Source: Ilyonectria destructans
Lineage: Eukaryota; Ascomycota; Sordariomycetes; Hypocreales; Nectriaceae
Direction: 5' to 3'
Length of the DNA stretch: 64,000 bases
Assembly: GCA_020740775.1 (NCBI GenBank)
Contig: JAHEWK010000029.1
Coordinates: 124,001-188,000, forward strand
Below are positions 54,058 to 64,000 of the stretch, piece by piece. How positions within the stretch are numbered: the stretch's first letter is position 1; the number at the start of each line of letters is the position of its first letter. The position numbers were made by a program, and so were the translations under genes. The notes beneath the pieces were generated by a model. The model made no database searches. It had not been told where the DNA came from and saw nothing but the letters and a program-made list of their open reading frames with translations.

Positions 54058-56450
54058 TTATGAATATAAGACCGAAAGGTGGTGCAGCTCATCGTCATCA
54101 CCAGAAACGTCCATAATCTCATCGCCGACTGACACGTAGACTTTCCTAATTAAGTCATTCTTCACCCAGCTACTCAAACATTGCAGCTTTTCAATGGTAT
54201 CAGCCGACAACCTTGCTCTATCCCAGGAAATTGTACGCCTTGCGCAAGAAAACACCCTTTCCGGATCGTCCGACATCGCCGGAACACTTAGTATGTCAAT
54301 AGCCATCTGGTGCAAGCGTGGATACTCCATCCTCTGTTCTTCCCGGCACCACCATTCGAGCGGAGTCTTCGCCATCATATGTCTCGGAGGAGACTTGATG
54401 AATTTTTCGAATTCATCCTCGTCGCCGGGCTCATCCAATACACTCATTGATTGCTTGATTCGCTCGTACGGCGATATCTCTTGTCGCTCATCATCCGGCT
54501 GCGTCGCAGATATCGGCGTAAGCGGCCGGTCCTTGTACTTTGCCCACAGTTGCCGTGCAGCAGCTACAGGTCCCTCTCGCCACTCCTCTGCCCAGTGACG
54601 GTCAATGTACCTCCGCCGCTTCTCTGGATGGAGCAACAATGCTGTGACGTATATTGGATTCTTGTCACTTTCCCGGTAATACTTCGAGAGGACCCACCAA
54701 CCCATGTGGATGGAGTTGACCATGTGTCTGTTGTCAATATACTTGAGCTGCTCTAACATTAGTATGGATTTGCTCTTGGACAGCGTCGACAGCATTATCG
54801 CCTTATACGCACCTTGGCATCCTCAAATTGCTTGAACAGAATATCCATGTTCTCCAGCACCTGGTCTATTGATGCCCACTCCATTTGCTGCTCCAAAGTC
54901 GCCTGGTAAAACGGTTGTAAGAACTCATGCGTCATTTTGAGTATTTGCCAGTCGTCATGGGTGAGGATGTCGTCCTCCAGTTCCTTGTGGTACTGGTTGA
55001 GGAAGATGGACATTGCGCCTTCTTGGCGAATGGCTGCGTCAAGCAGCTTGAACCATGAGTTCCACCGCGTAATATTGTCAATTCCCAGTGCCTTTCCCGC
55101 AATGTCGTCCCACGCATCGTTGTGAATCGTGGAATTGCGGATGAACACGGCAATGTTATGAAGCTTGCCTAGGGGCCCGACGCTCCGCCAACCGGCTGCG
55201 TCAGTCCGCCGCTTGGGTTTGCTGTGAGACTTTTGGTACGTACCATTCGACTGAATGCAGCCCTGCAACACGTCCGCAATAGTTGCATCATTTGCCTCGT
55301 CCTGCACCTCCTCAATCGCGGCCTCCAGGGCACCTTCACTGGTTGCAAAAAGAAAGGCTTGCAGGGACAGGTTGATGATGTGGCCGGCGCATCGCGTCCG
55401 TGAGGTTACCGGATCAAATGCAACGCCGTACTCCCGCGATAACTCTTGGGCGAGTTGGCGGAGGCAGGTGTCGTTCTTTGTGTCATTGTCGCCAGTGAAA
55501 TAGCCGATGTTGTGGGCTAAAGTGAATTTCCGGATGATGTTCATTAAATGAGGTACCATAGCCGCGCCGGCGTGAGAGCGGCGGAGGTTCGGAAGCCCCA
55601 ACAGCGCCTTGCGAGGCACGTAGGCCTCGTCAACCCACTGCGCGTGGACAGCGATGAATGACTTGCGCTGGGGAGAAGACCATACATCCATGGAAATATG
55701 TATGAGGCTCCGAGCAGTACCCAACCACCTCTTGACCGACTGCTGATGCGCTGCGTGTGCGTTATCCAAGTCCGCCGCAACCGTGCCTCCAGAATCCGTC
55801 AGGAACTGTTCGACCGCAGGGTTTATTGCAGACAGAAGCGCTTGATACTCTGGCCACGTTACAAAGTTTAGAGGGAGGTGCCTATGTACCGCTAGCAGCA
55901 TCTGAGCCTCCCGAAAGGCATCAACGTTGATTACACCGCGCAGCGTGTTTGTCTCCTTCTCCCCGGCTTGCTGTAACTGCTTGGCCGCTGTTCTTGCAAA
56001 GGCGTTTTCGATGGCCAGCTGACGTTTGCTTTGCGATCTTGAATCCTCTCTAACCACTACATTATGAGCGTTCTCGAGATGATAGCGGGCGTTGCCGGAT
56101 ATGTGGGTTGACCAAGGAGGGTTGCGACAACGTCTGCAGTAGTGTAGTATCTTCCCGCCTTTTGCGTGTGGCTCATCGCCCTCGGCTTCTCGAAAGTGAT
56201 CCCATGTTGAAACAGCTCGCAGCTTCCTTCTCTTGACCATATGCTGGCAATCGGGTTCTGACAATGAGCTGGCGGCTTGCGATATGCTGTCAGAAGGCAA
56301 GAGGGAGGAAGAGTCGGACGTGGCTTCAGACGGAGACATCTTGACGCTCATGGTTGTCGTTGTGCTCATGGGACGTGTTGCTGATAGGGTGAAAATTGGG
56401 TTCTACAGCAGGCAAAGCTGGGTTGACTGGGCTACCTAGTGGACCCCCAA
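53796..56450 (-). mobile_element. Possible extent of hAT-D
   Basis: CAGGGGGCCACTAGG at 53796 and an inverted partner CCTAGTGGACCCCC ending at 56450 (13 of 14 core matches) bracket the transposase. No 8-bp duplication was found. AT-rich inverted similarity also extends to about 56570, so the right border is uncertain. Confidence 0.4.
54058..56369 (-). CDS. hAT-D transposase
   Basis: Exon 1 is 56369-54813 and exon 2 is 54747-54058; the intron of 65 nt (GTGCGT, branch TACTAAT, end AGCAG) is phase 0 at the same site as in hAT-B. About 748 residues. The BED-like finger HYCRRC...YHLENAH lies near residues 75-105. The core shows HISMDVWSSPQRKSF and GYFTGDNDTKNDT. GPLGKLHNIAVFIRNSTIHNDAW is shared almost word for word with hAT-B. 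The C-terminus has VPAMSDDPERVFSCARRT and an acidic end. No disabling change is visible. It belongs to the hAT-B subfamily but is clearly diverged. Confidence 0.92.
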
Positions 56451-56583
56451 ATAGCGGGGCGTATTAAGAATTATTGATAATATATTGTTATGGCCCAAGG
56501 GTATATTCTTATCCATATGGCTAACCTTAACAATAATTATGCATTAAGCCTTAAAAATATATTTATTACTGGGATGTCTGCAG

Positions 56584-57921
56584 GCAGCCAATGGAGACAC
56601 TCGGGTCAAACTCGCCGATTGTCAACTGGCGCTCACGAACTGGTACTCCAAAACGCGGCAAATGTTTCCCTTGCCCAGGAAAGGAAACGAGTTTCGGCAC
56701 CAGTCAGTCATTGTCCACACGAATATGATGTACATCTATTACCAGTAAGTGAGAACCTCCATTTTTTGTCACCACAGCATCTAACCGAGACATCAGCGCG
56801 GCAAAATTGGGTCTTCATCTCCAGGAAGTCCTCGTCGGCATATGTTTATCGCCAACGGGAAGCATGGACCCAGCCATCATTCACAAGAGTCGGCATGAGG
56901 TCCGCAAGGCCACCATGAAAATTACCGACCGTCTGAAAGAATCTATGCAACTTGGACTGGTCCGCTATTTCCCAATCAGCATGTATGCATAAACACGACT
57001 CTTCCACAATATTCCGCTAACCTTGATAGTGTTGCTCTCATCGCGATGCCCCTGTTGCTGCTTATTCTCGATGTCAAGCTACAAGCCCCCAAACTCAACT
57101 CCGAACGAGCAAGTTTGAGGCAAGAATGCCTTCGTACGTTGGTCCAGGCCATGAACGAGTATCATCTCCAGTATCATGGCGTGGACTTGATCAGTCACAC
57201 AATCCATCATGTCGTGGACCTGGCGCAGCTTGATCCGGCTCTGCGGTCTTCTGGCGAGCGAATGGGCTGGACAGATGCCATCACTCACAGGCCTAACCAA
57301 TACCTACGGCTCACGCTGATCATGCATTTGAGTCTGAAGCACGCAAAACTGCCAGAGACTTATGAGTTTCCTGGAAATCTGCAACACCTCTTGTGCGACC
57401 GAATGGGGGCAACGGTATGCCTACCATGGCACTCGCCGAGACAAGTCCAGACAGCTTCTTCATCAAAATGTGCATCTTCCGATGATAAAGATGCAGAGCC
57501 AGATGTCATGGAATTGAGCCATTCACCCACAACGGCTAGCGTTCTCAAGATCCTTGAGCCAGCATTAATTACAAATGAGCTTGATTCGCACTTCGACCCT
57601 CTGGCAACAGACGACTTCTCTTTCGAGCTTGCTGCAGACCAAATCACAGGCTCTCCACTATGCGCACCGGTCATTGAGGACCTTGAAGCTATGGGTGAAA
57701 ATGACGTTGATTGGGACAGTGTCATCACTGGTGAGACCATAACTACTGCCAGTGGAGCATCAGACTTTGTTCCCAACGTCGAAGGCGACCAAGTAGAGGA
57801 GTTTGTGAGCATGTTGTTCGAAATGGCGGACACACAAGATAACGAGCTCTTCCAGTTGGAGAAACAGGCGTCGCCATCGCATCAATGGCTTGGCCCAGCT
57901 AGGGTAGAGATGACGTCGTAG
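56584..57921 (+). pseudogene. C-terminal half of a fungal Zn2Cys6-type transcription factor
   Basis: Three exons: 56584-56744, 56797-56982 and 57030-57921. Introns start GTAAGT and GTATGC, end CATCAG and GATAG, and both are phase 2. The first exon follows a splice acceptor (GTCTGCAG) with nothing coding upstream, so the DNA-binding domain and the first part of the regulatory domain are missing, cut where hAT-D begins. The readable part has KLADCQLALTNWYSKTRQMFP, VIVHTNMMYIYYHAAK, LGLVRYFPIS and MPLLLLILDVKL, a pattern seen in the middle homology region of cutinase-factor-type regulators. An acidic tail follows (DFSFELAADQ, VEEFVSMLFEMAD). No stops in the rest, so truncation is recent. Without its zinc cluster it cannot work as a normal regulator. 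Confidence 0.7.
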
Positions 57922-58042
57922 TGAAGGCACTGCATCATTTCGCGGATATCTAGTATTTACGTATAATGACTAGCAGTCTAAAGGCTAGAAATGCAAATTC
58001 AATTCTTGAGACCCTTTCCGCGCCTGCAATGTCTTCACAACC

Positions 58043-58247
58043 CTAGAGCCGAGTTCCGTTCGCTAGCAAGAACAGGGCCATTCCATCACACAAGACCGCT
58101 CCCGATTCATCCACGAGCTCCAATCCAATCCGCATTTTCCGTCCCTTCATTTCCTTGACAAAAGTTTTCAAGATCAAGACTCGATCTATTAGAACGGGTT
58201 TCCGATAGTTGACCTCCAATTTGGCCGTCACCGCATACATGGGCAAC
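58043..58247 (-). pseudogene. C-terminal exon of a hotdog-fold thioesterase
   Basis: Starts after a splice acceptor (TTATACAG, 58248) and reads PMYAVTAKLEVNYRKPVLID, then VKEMKGRKMRIGLELVDESG and GMALFLLANG to a stop at 58043. This is the closing beta-strand pattern of the 4HBT/PaaI hotdog fold. The upstream exons with the catalytic part are absent; DNA of hAT-E begins within about 120 bp. Convergent to the transcription factor remnant. Confidence 0.6.
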
Positions 58248-58369
58248 CTGTATAACATGTTAAGAAATCCCTTCACATGTTAAACAGAACAAGATAAAAA
58301 AAATACAGATTACAGGATAACAGGATAAGAAACACGATAGTAAGCCAATGAGGTGATGAAATCAAACAA

Positions 58370-60158
58370 TTAATTTAACCACTCTATTATATATCCATCA
58401 ATATCCTCTCTGTCTTCTAAATCGTCATCTGAATCAGTAAGATAATCTTTTAATGCGGAAAACATCATCGGTAACCCAAATCCACCGCGAGATGTAGGTA
58501 TGATATGACCTTCGCGCGGCCAGCTGCCTATACACTCTACCCTCTCAATGCTTGCACATTTAATCCGCAGCCTATCCCACGAGCATGTCCTACGGGCCCC
58601 AGAGAAGGCTCTCTCTGGCTCGGATGACTCTGCTGAGATGGAGAGTATCGCGATGGCCATGCGGCTAAGTCGTGGATATCTTCTCCGCTGCTCAGATGCG
58701 CACCACCATTGAAGCGGCGTAGAATCGATCTCTATCGGCTGAGCTGTAATAAAGGTCATGAAATCATCCTCAGAACGCAACACGGCGGTCTTTACCTTCA
58801 TATTCCTCGCCAACTGAGCTAGTTTATTACTCTCGTGTTCCACAAAGTCCGCGACAGCGCTCGGGGCGGCCGGAGGCTTAGTAGGGAGCTCAATATTGTA
58901 TTCTTCCTCCCAAATCACTTGTGCTCTGCTAATTGCGTTGTCGTACCACTCATCCGGCCAGTTCTGCTTAATGTAGGCGTCTCGTTTCGAAGGGTCGAGA
59001 AGGAGAGCGGCGGAATAAACGGGAACGTCCTCGGTCATGGTGTAGTATTTATTCATAATGAACCAGCCCATATCGATGGCATGTAGCATGCGTTCATCGC
59101 GTGTCTCGGGTGCGCTGTAGTGCCGCTATAATCGTATTAGCATCTATCTTAGCTGTTGAGACCAGCGATGAGATGTCCGCACGGGTCCCGGCCGCACCAC
59201 GCATGCGAGAGATATCTCAGATGTGGGATTAACGCTGAGATGTCCTCGCTACCTCGCAATGAATGACTCACTTTCTCGTTTTCATAATGAGAAAGAAGGC
59301 AGTCCATTAGAAATAATGACTGTGAAGGAGATGCTTTATTGCAATGTGGCCCCATCAAAGTGTTGGAGAAATATGTACGCTTTCTGAAGCAAATCCCAAT
59401 CAGCCGCCGTCAATCGATTGTCTCCGAGGATCTACTCGTGTTCATGCATGAATTGAACGATATTCGCCTTCTTTTTGAAAAGCTTATCGAGGACATGATA
59501 CCATGAAGACCACCGCGTCTCATTATCGATCCCTAGTCGCAAACCGACTTCATCGTCCCACAGCTGGCTATTAAGCGATGAGCAGCGTGTCCAAACAGCC
59601 AGACCGTGCAGTTTACGTAGCGCAGGTATGCCCTCAATACCTAGATAGTCCTCATCAACGTCCGATCTCGAGAGACGTCTACGTCCTCTACGTCTGCTGG
59701 TGGTGAGGGCCTGAGAGAAGCGAATTAACAGGTCTTCACTAGTGGCTTCAGATGCGGCTTCAAGTGCGGCGATGAGGGCTTCATTCGATGACCCGAAAAG
59801 GAAGGCTTGAAGGAGAGATTGATGATGTGGCCGATGCAGCGGATGCGGGGTTTTTTGGGGTCATAGTCGATCTACCGCTCATCATTAGATTAGTCCATCA
59901 AAAACGGCCGCCAACTTACATTAAGATTCTCTTTCAATCGACGTGCTATGGACTCCAGACATGTGTCGTTTGACGTAGCGCTATCCCCGGTGTGATAGCC
60001 GAGGTTTGACATGATTCCGAAGGTCTCGAGAATACTCATAATGAGATCAGCTTGCCGCTCTTCAGAGTGGTTGTCGCGACATTCCGGTAGTCCTAGAAGT
60101 GCCTTCTGCAGCTGATAATCCTGATCAACCCATTGAGCACAAACAGGCAGTAGAATAC
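58370..60158 (-). pseudogene. hAT-E transposase, decayed, split by Fot1
   Basis: Read leftward from 60158: LPVCAQWVDQDYQLQKALLG, GYHTGDSATSNDTCLES, an intron-like GTAAGTTGG...GGTAG (about 59920-59873), then RCIGHIINLSLQAFLFG and LRKLHGLAVWTRCSSLN. A TAG follows HEHE near 59433. The C-terminal exon 59089-58370 has MGWFIMNKYYTMTEDVPVYSAALLL and SAESSEPERAFSGARRTCSW. Few defects are seen, so the copy was not very old when Fot1 inserted at TA 60159. Its N-terminal part should continue at 63957-64000 and beyond; the last bases there can be read as DFISPSPYRALTQ in the expected place. Confidence 0.8.
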
Positions 60159-60446
60159 TAGGGGGGTCTCGTCATTTCACTTCAGCTCAACCCCCCGTTC
60201 GTCCCTCACGGGGGGTCGTTGACTAGCCAAAAGTTCGGCGACTCGCCGAGCTAAGAAAGGTACCTAGAAAATAGGTGTGCTCCCTAGTAAAATTATGTAC
60301 CAATGTTTAATCAAATAACTCTTTTACGTACAAGGCGTATGCACCACCCCGCGCTGTGACACATCTGCAACAGCAACCCCGCATCACCACATCCTCAAAT
60401 TGGTAGCATCTACCAAAATGCTACAACTTCAAACCACCACAACATT

Positions 60447-63263
60447 ATGAGTTCTTCATCAATTCGTGATCAGAATAACTCATGTTGCAGCCCAAAGCCA
60501 GAATTATCTGCAGTAGAAAATTGGATCAACCCCCACACCGGGAAGCCCGATTTCTCGCGATATAATGACGGGAACCTCGAGCAACGCACTCTTGCCGCAG
60601 CAGAGCTCTACCAAGAGGGTTTTTATCGCTCCGTCGCTGCGGCATCGCGAGACCTGAGAGTTCCGTATGACAGACTCCTGAGCCGTACTAAAGGAGCGAA
60701 GCCTACCGCTCAAAATGGCGGTAACAACACTCTCTTGACCGACACGCAGGAGCAGGCAATACTGTGTTGGGCACATCGCCGGGTCACACAGGGCCACCAC
60801 ATTCAACTTCGAACTCTTCAACACCACGCAAATGCTATTCTGAGAGCCTCCGGCCACTCTCGTAAGGCGTCACATAGCTGGGCTAAGCGCTTCATGAAGC
60901 GCTGGAAAAGCACGTTTTACGTGAAGAAGTCAATGACCCGAGATGTGAGGCGTAAGGCGATGCAAGACCGCGCCCACATCGAGGCCTTCTTCTGCGGCTT
61001 TGAGCTCTTTGTGCGTGAGAATGGCATCAAAGTTGAGAATATCTGGAACTTCGATGAGACGGGCTTTATGATCGGATATCTCCAGAAAGGCACCTTCGTG
61101 TGGACTTTTCGAGAAGTTGAACAGCCCATTCTAACTGATGCACATACGACTATCTCTGTGACTACGGTTGAGTCAATTTCGGCTGCTGGTGACTCTATTC
61201 CCCCGTTTATTATCCTACCTGGTATTAATATTCCTGTCAAATGGGTCCAATATCGGCTCAGTGACGATACTACGATTACCACTAGCAACAAGGGGTATAT
61301 CAATGACATCGTAGCCCTCGAGTGGGCTAGGCACTTTGAGCGACTTACACGGCCTTCTTGATACGAAAAGAGGCGATGGCCAAGGGCCAGAGGCCCTAGG
61401 GGGCACGAAGGGCCAGAGAGCTGCAATAGCAGGTGATGGATTGTATTGTTGTATGAAGAAGAATGATGAAGAAGCAAAGTCAAAAGGGCCCTGCAGGCCC
61501 TTTTGAGGCATTGCTCACGTGACTGATGATCCTCACGTGATTTCACGTATCATATGCCGCACACAAAAAGAGACTCTACTGTCCTCAGTAGGCAAGACAA
61601 GGATAGAGCCTAGATCCATTTCCTTCCAAAGTTCCTTGCCAAATCCATCCGCGAGAAATATGCCTCTCATACCGTAAGACGATCTTGTCTGCATTGGTCG
61701 GTCGGCCGGTCGGTCGGCTGCTTGGTGTTGCTATTCAGGCCCAGCGAAGGGGACAGCTTTGAGGGGGATCGCCGGTATCCAAAGGAGTTGAACCAACGGG
61801 ATCCAAAGAGTGCCGCGAGGGCTGTGGTGCCGCGAGGGCTGGGTGCTCAAGAGAGAGCCGGTGTTCGAGAGAGAGCCGGTGCTTAAGAGAGCTGGTGCTC
61901 GGGAGAGCTGGTGCTGAGACGGGCTGGTGCTCAGAAGAGAGCTGGTGCTGAGACGGGCTGGTGCTCGGGAGAGCTGGTGCTGACGGGCCGGTGTCAGGAG
62001 CGCAACTAAGGCGAGTCGGCTAAGATAGGCGATGCTTGAAGAAGCTGGTGCACAGAGGCTGGTGCCATCAAAGCTGGTATCGCAAAGCCATGGGCGACTG
62101 AAGCGGGTGCTGTCGAAGCTGGTGCTGTCAAAGCTGGTGCTGTCAAAGCTGGTGACCAAGATGCAGCAGTATAATTGCTACCATTTGATACGAAAAGAGG
62201 CGATGGCCAAGGGCCAGAGGCCCTAGGGGGCACGAAGGGCCAGAGAGCTGCAATAGCAGGTGATGGATTGTATTGTTGTATGAAGAAGAATGATGAAGAA
62301 GCAAAGTCAAAAGGGCCCTGCAGGCCCTTTTGAGGCATTGCTCACGTGACTGATGATCCTCACGTGATTTCACGTATCACTTCTAACCCGGAAGAGAAGC
62401 GGCTGCTTCTTATGGATGGGTGTGAGAGCCACTTTACACATGAAATCTTCTATTTTTGCAGTCAACACAACATCGAGCTATTCCCTATGCCTCCACATCT
62501 TACACATCATCTTCAGCCTCTAGATGTTGGTGTTTTCAACGCATATAAGCAGTGGCATCAGCATATCCTTTATAGTGAAATTGCTGACGGCGCCAATGAC
62601 TTCAATAAGACCGACTTCCTATATCACCTCCAAGAGATACGAGAACGCACCTTCCGGAAGAAGACGATTATCTCTGCTTGGGAGAAATGCGGCCTGTTTC
62701 CTCATAACCCAGCTAGGGTCCTAGATAACCTCACTGATCCGCTGTCATCATTAACAGCAGATATCTCTGCTGAGAGTCTCCCAGGCCATGTGGAAGTTGG
62801 CTCTTCATCAGTAATAGTAACACCACATCAGCATAACAGTGATAGCTTCAGAACCCCGGTTACGCCGCAGAGGGTGCCGTTAACTGCGTATGACTGGGCA
62901 GAGGCACCTACACCACCACTACAAATGAAGGTTATAGAGAGATATCAGGACTACGTATTGCTTCGTATACACACATCAATTACATCAGGGGTGCCGTTAA
63001 CCCCGTCAGTCATGCGTGTATTTGAACACGCAGTCAGTGCTAGCAACACACTGGCACTAAATGGTATTACCGCAACTCAGGAGCTGCACCGTCTCAAAGA
63101 TAAGGCTACGAGACGGTCAGCCCTCCAAGCACAGACGGCAGTTATAGCAAAATACGGCCCAATCGGTGTCGGTGATGCTAGGCTTCGAGTCTCGAAGGAT
63201 GAATACAATCGACAAGCTGCACAGGCTGATGAGAAGAAGCGAATTTTACGAAGAGATAGCTAA
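60447..63263 (+). pseudogene. Fot1-like DD35D transposase split by a TRIM
   Basis: The first part, 60447-61358, has a Psq-type helix-turn-helix (TLAAAELYQEGFYRSVAAAS), a CENP-B-like second DNA-binding domain (SHSWAKRFMKRWKSTFYVKK) and the first catalytic Asp in WNFDETGF. The second part, 62385-63263, has MDGCESHF (second Asp) and HLQPLDVGVFNAYK (third Asp), with 35 residues between them. The two parts share one frame and would give about 596 residues without the insertion. No other lesions are seen. The insertion separates Asp 1 from Asp 2 and 3, so the present copy cannot make active enzyme. Confidence 0.93.
61359..62379 (+). mobile_element. TRIM-like miniature LTR retrotransposon
   Basis: 1021 bp. 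Direct repeats of 194 bp (61359-61552 and 62186-62379) begin TGATACG and end CGTATCA and appear identical. The target duplication CTTCT lies at 61354-61358 and 62380-62384. The inner 633 bp has no gene and is made largely of GAGCTGGTGCT and CAAAGCTGGTGCT-like short repeats. The LTR carries an AAAAGGGCC/GGCCCTTTT palindrome (61482-61504) and CACGTG-type motifs. No clear tRNA primer site follows the 5' LTR. It must rely on another element for mobility. Confidence 0.92.
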
Positions 63264-63311
63264 GATGAAGGTCTCTTCTTACGCCGTTGGGTACGTGATG
63301 TCAGTTCACAT

Positions 63312-63671
63312 GTGAGGCCTAGCATCACAGCTGTGAAGCTAGAAGTCATATATACCAACCCCAGAAGAGCTTGGAAGCCGCTGTGTAAGTTGCAGCTAAA
63401 ACGTAGCGACTGGTGGTCTAAGACGGACCGGCGTTCTCACCTTGCTTCAAGTCAGTGGCTTGCACAGAAATATGCTCTTCACCGCCAGCTTCAACAGCTA
63501 GGAATAGGTGAAAATAGATGGCAAGGAACAGGATCTTGGCCGAGAGACTACGACCCCGAGGTGGTCCAAGAAGCGGTCAACTTTGCTATTTTCAACGCCA
63601 GGAACGGGCTCTTTGAAAGAAACAGTTGGCTTTTGAGGTTGATGGAATTGAGGTTATCGCAGAGGATGTAA
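63312..63671 (+). CDS. Small uncharacterised open frame inside Fot1
   Basis: 119 residues between the transposase stop and the right inverted repeat, Trp- and Arg-rich (SDWWSKTDRR, WLAQKYALHRQLQQLG). No family recognised and no splice sites evident. Could be part of a second Fot1 gene or chance. Confidence 0.25.
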   Translation: MRPSITAVKLEVIYTNPRRAWKPLCKLQLKRSDWWSKTDRRSHLASSQWLAQKYALHRQLQQLGIGENRWQGTGSWPRDYDPEVVQEAVNFAIFNARNGLFERNSWLLRLMELRLSQRM

Positions 63672-63956
63672 TTAATACTAGTCAGGGCGAATTCCCGGTC
63701 CCAAAAGATGAAGTAGATGACTAGAAATGATGAAAATGGCACCTTGGTCAGTCACCAGACCGACTTTTCGTTTGGAACATACCGATGCAACTTACCCCAT
63801 GTAATCGCTATAATGAAGGTACCTCGCCTACACCAAGAATTTGGTGTGAATTGATGTACCTAAATTTGGCTAGTCGCCGAACTTTTGGCTAGTCAACGAC
63901 CCCCCGTGAGGGACGAACGGGGGGTTGAGCTGAAGTGAAATGACGAGACCCCCCTA

Positions 63957-64000
63957 GTAGATTGTGTCAAGGCCCTATAGGGACTTGGCGAAATAAAATC
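63957..64000 (-). pseudogene. Probable continuation of hAT-E beyond Fot1
   Basis: On the minus strand it can be read DFISPSPYRALTQS, where related hATs have DLWSSPHR. The string GGCGAAATAAAATC also matches the tail of the LINE at 32573-32593, so a LINE tail is an alternative. Confidence 0.35.

Larger units (their letters stand above)
60161..63954 (+). mobile_element. Fot1/pogo-type DNA transposon carrying a nested TRIM
   Basis: 3794 bp, flanked by TA duplications (60159-60160 and 63955-63956). Perfect 83-bp inverted repeats lie at 60161-60243 and 63872-63954, beginning GGGGGGTCTCGTC and each containing an internal CCCCCCGT/ACGGGGGG hairpin. The transposase is interrupted only by the element at 61359-62379. 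The perfect repeats argue for recent activity. Confidence 0.95.

Noticed and set aside
53796..56450. hAT-D as an element with exact ends and target duplication
   Set aside because: The candidate inverted repeats are short, no 8-bp duplication exists, and AT-rich similarity runs past the right one; kept only as a low-confidence feature.
1..64000. Starship-type giant element or a secondary-metabolite cluster
   Set aside because: No DUF3435-like tyrosine recombinase, polyketide synthase, NRPS or cytochrome P450 gene was seen; only fragments of ordinary host genes are present.
63968..64000. LINE tail at the window end (GGCGAAATAAAATC)
   Set aside because: Fourteen bases match the LINE tail, but the segment also fits the expected hAT-E continuation after the Fot1 TA site; too short to decide.

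Overview
The window looks like a transposon graveyard in the accessory, gene-poor compartment of a filamentous ascomycete (Pezizomycotina, perhaps Sordariomycetes). Evidence for this is short spliceosomal introns of about 46-78 nt with CTAAC/CTAAT branch sites, fungal-type Helitron, hAT, Fot1/pogo, Ty3/gypsy chromovirus and Tad-like LINE sequences, AT-rich spacers, and many nonsense codons that fit C-to-T change of glutamine or tryptophan codons, as expected from repeat-induced point mutation (RIP). No rRNA, tRNA or CRISPR array was found.

Layout. 1-9.47 kb: a Helitron Rep/helicase gene cut by the window start, a divergently transcribed uncharacterised gene, and a decayed PIF1/Helitron-type helicase followed by a strong hairpin. 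9.48-16.1 kb: a broken hAT transposase gene (hAT-A) holding a solo LTR (5-bp target duplication), which itself holds a complete 3.74-kb hAT element (hAT-B; 20-bp inverted repeats, 8-bp duplication, apparently intact transposase). 17.4-20.3 kb: a decayed host-like gene with a coiled coil, CxxH-type finger, PWWP/Tudor-like segment and C2H2 finger; a second copy lies at 51.1-53.4 kb. 20.9-26.2 kb: a nonsense-riddled unknown gene, a complete hAT (hAT-C) and an uncharacterised spliced gene. 26.2-35.2 kb: mostly non-coding, with one apparently intact host gene (SGNH/PC-esterase-like membrane protein), an NmrA-like fragment, a LINE fragment with a second LINE tail nested in it, and a decayed unknown gene. 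35.3-43.7 kb: an internally deleted hAT keeping only its BED finger, a truncated gypsy element (gypsy-2) with a textbook -1 frameshift signal, AT-rich DNA and several solo LTRs. 43.8-51.0 kb: a decayed large unknown gene split by a complete young gypsy chromovirus (gypsy-1; identical LTRs, GGTTT duplication). 54-64 kb: hAT-D, the 3' remnant of a fungal transcription factor, a thioesterase fragment, and hAT-E, which is split by a Fot1 element that is itself split by a 1.0-kb miniature LTR retrotransposon with identical LTRs.

The genes do not form a metabolic pathway or cluster. What connects them is insertion history: host genes were truncated by hAT elements, and hATs were then hit by LTR elements and Fot1. 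The youngest layers (TRIM, gypsy-1, hAT-B, the Fot1 inverted repeats) look recently mobile; the oldest are full of RIP-like stops. Family calls rest on motifs and remembered family patterns, not on a database search.
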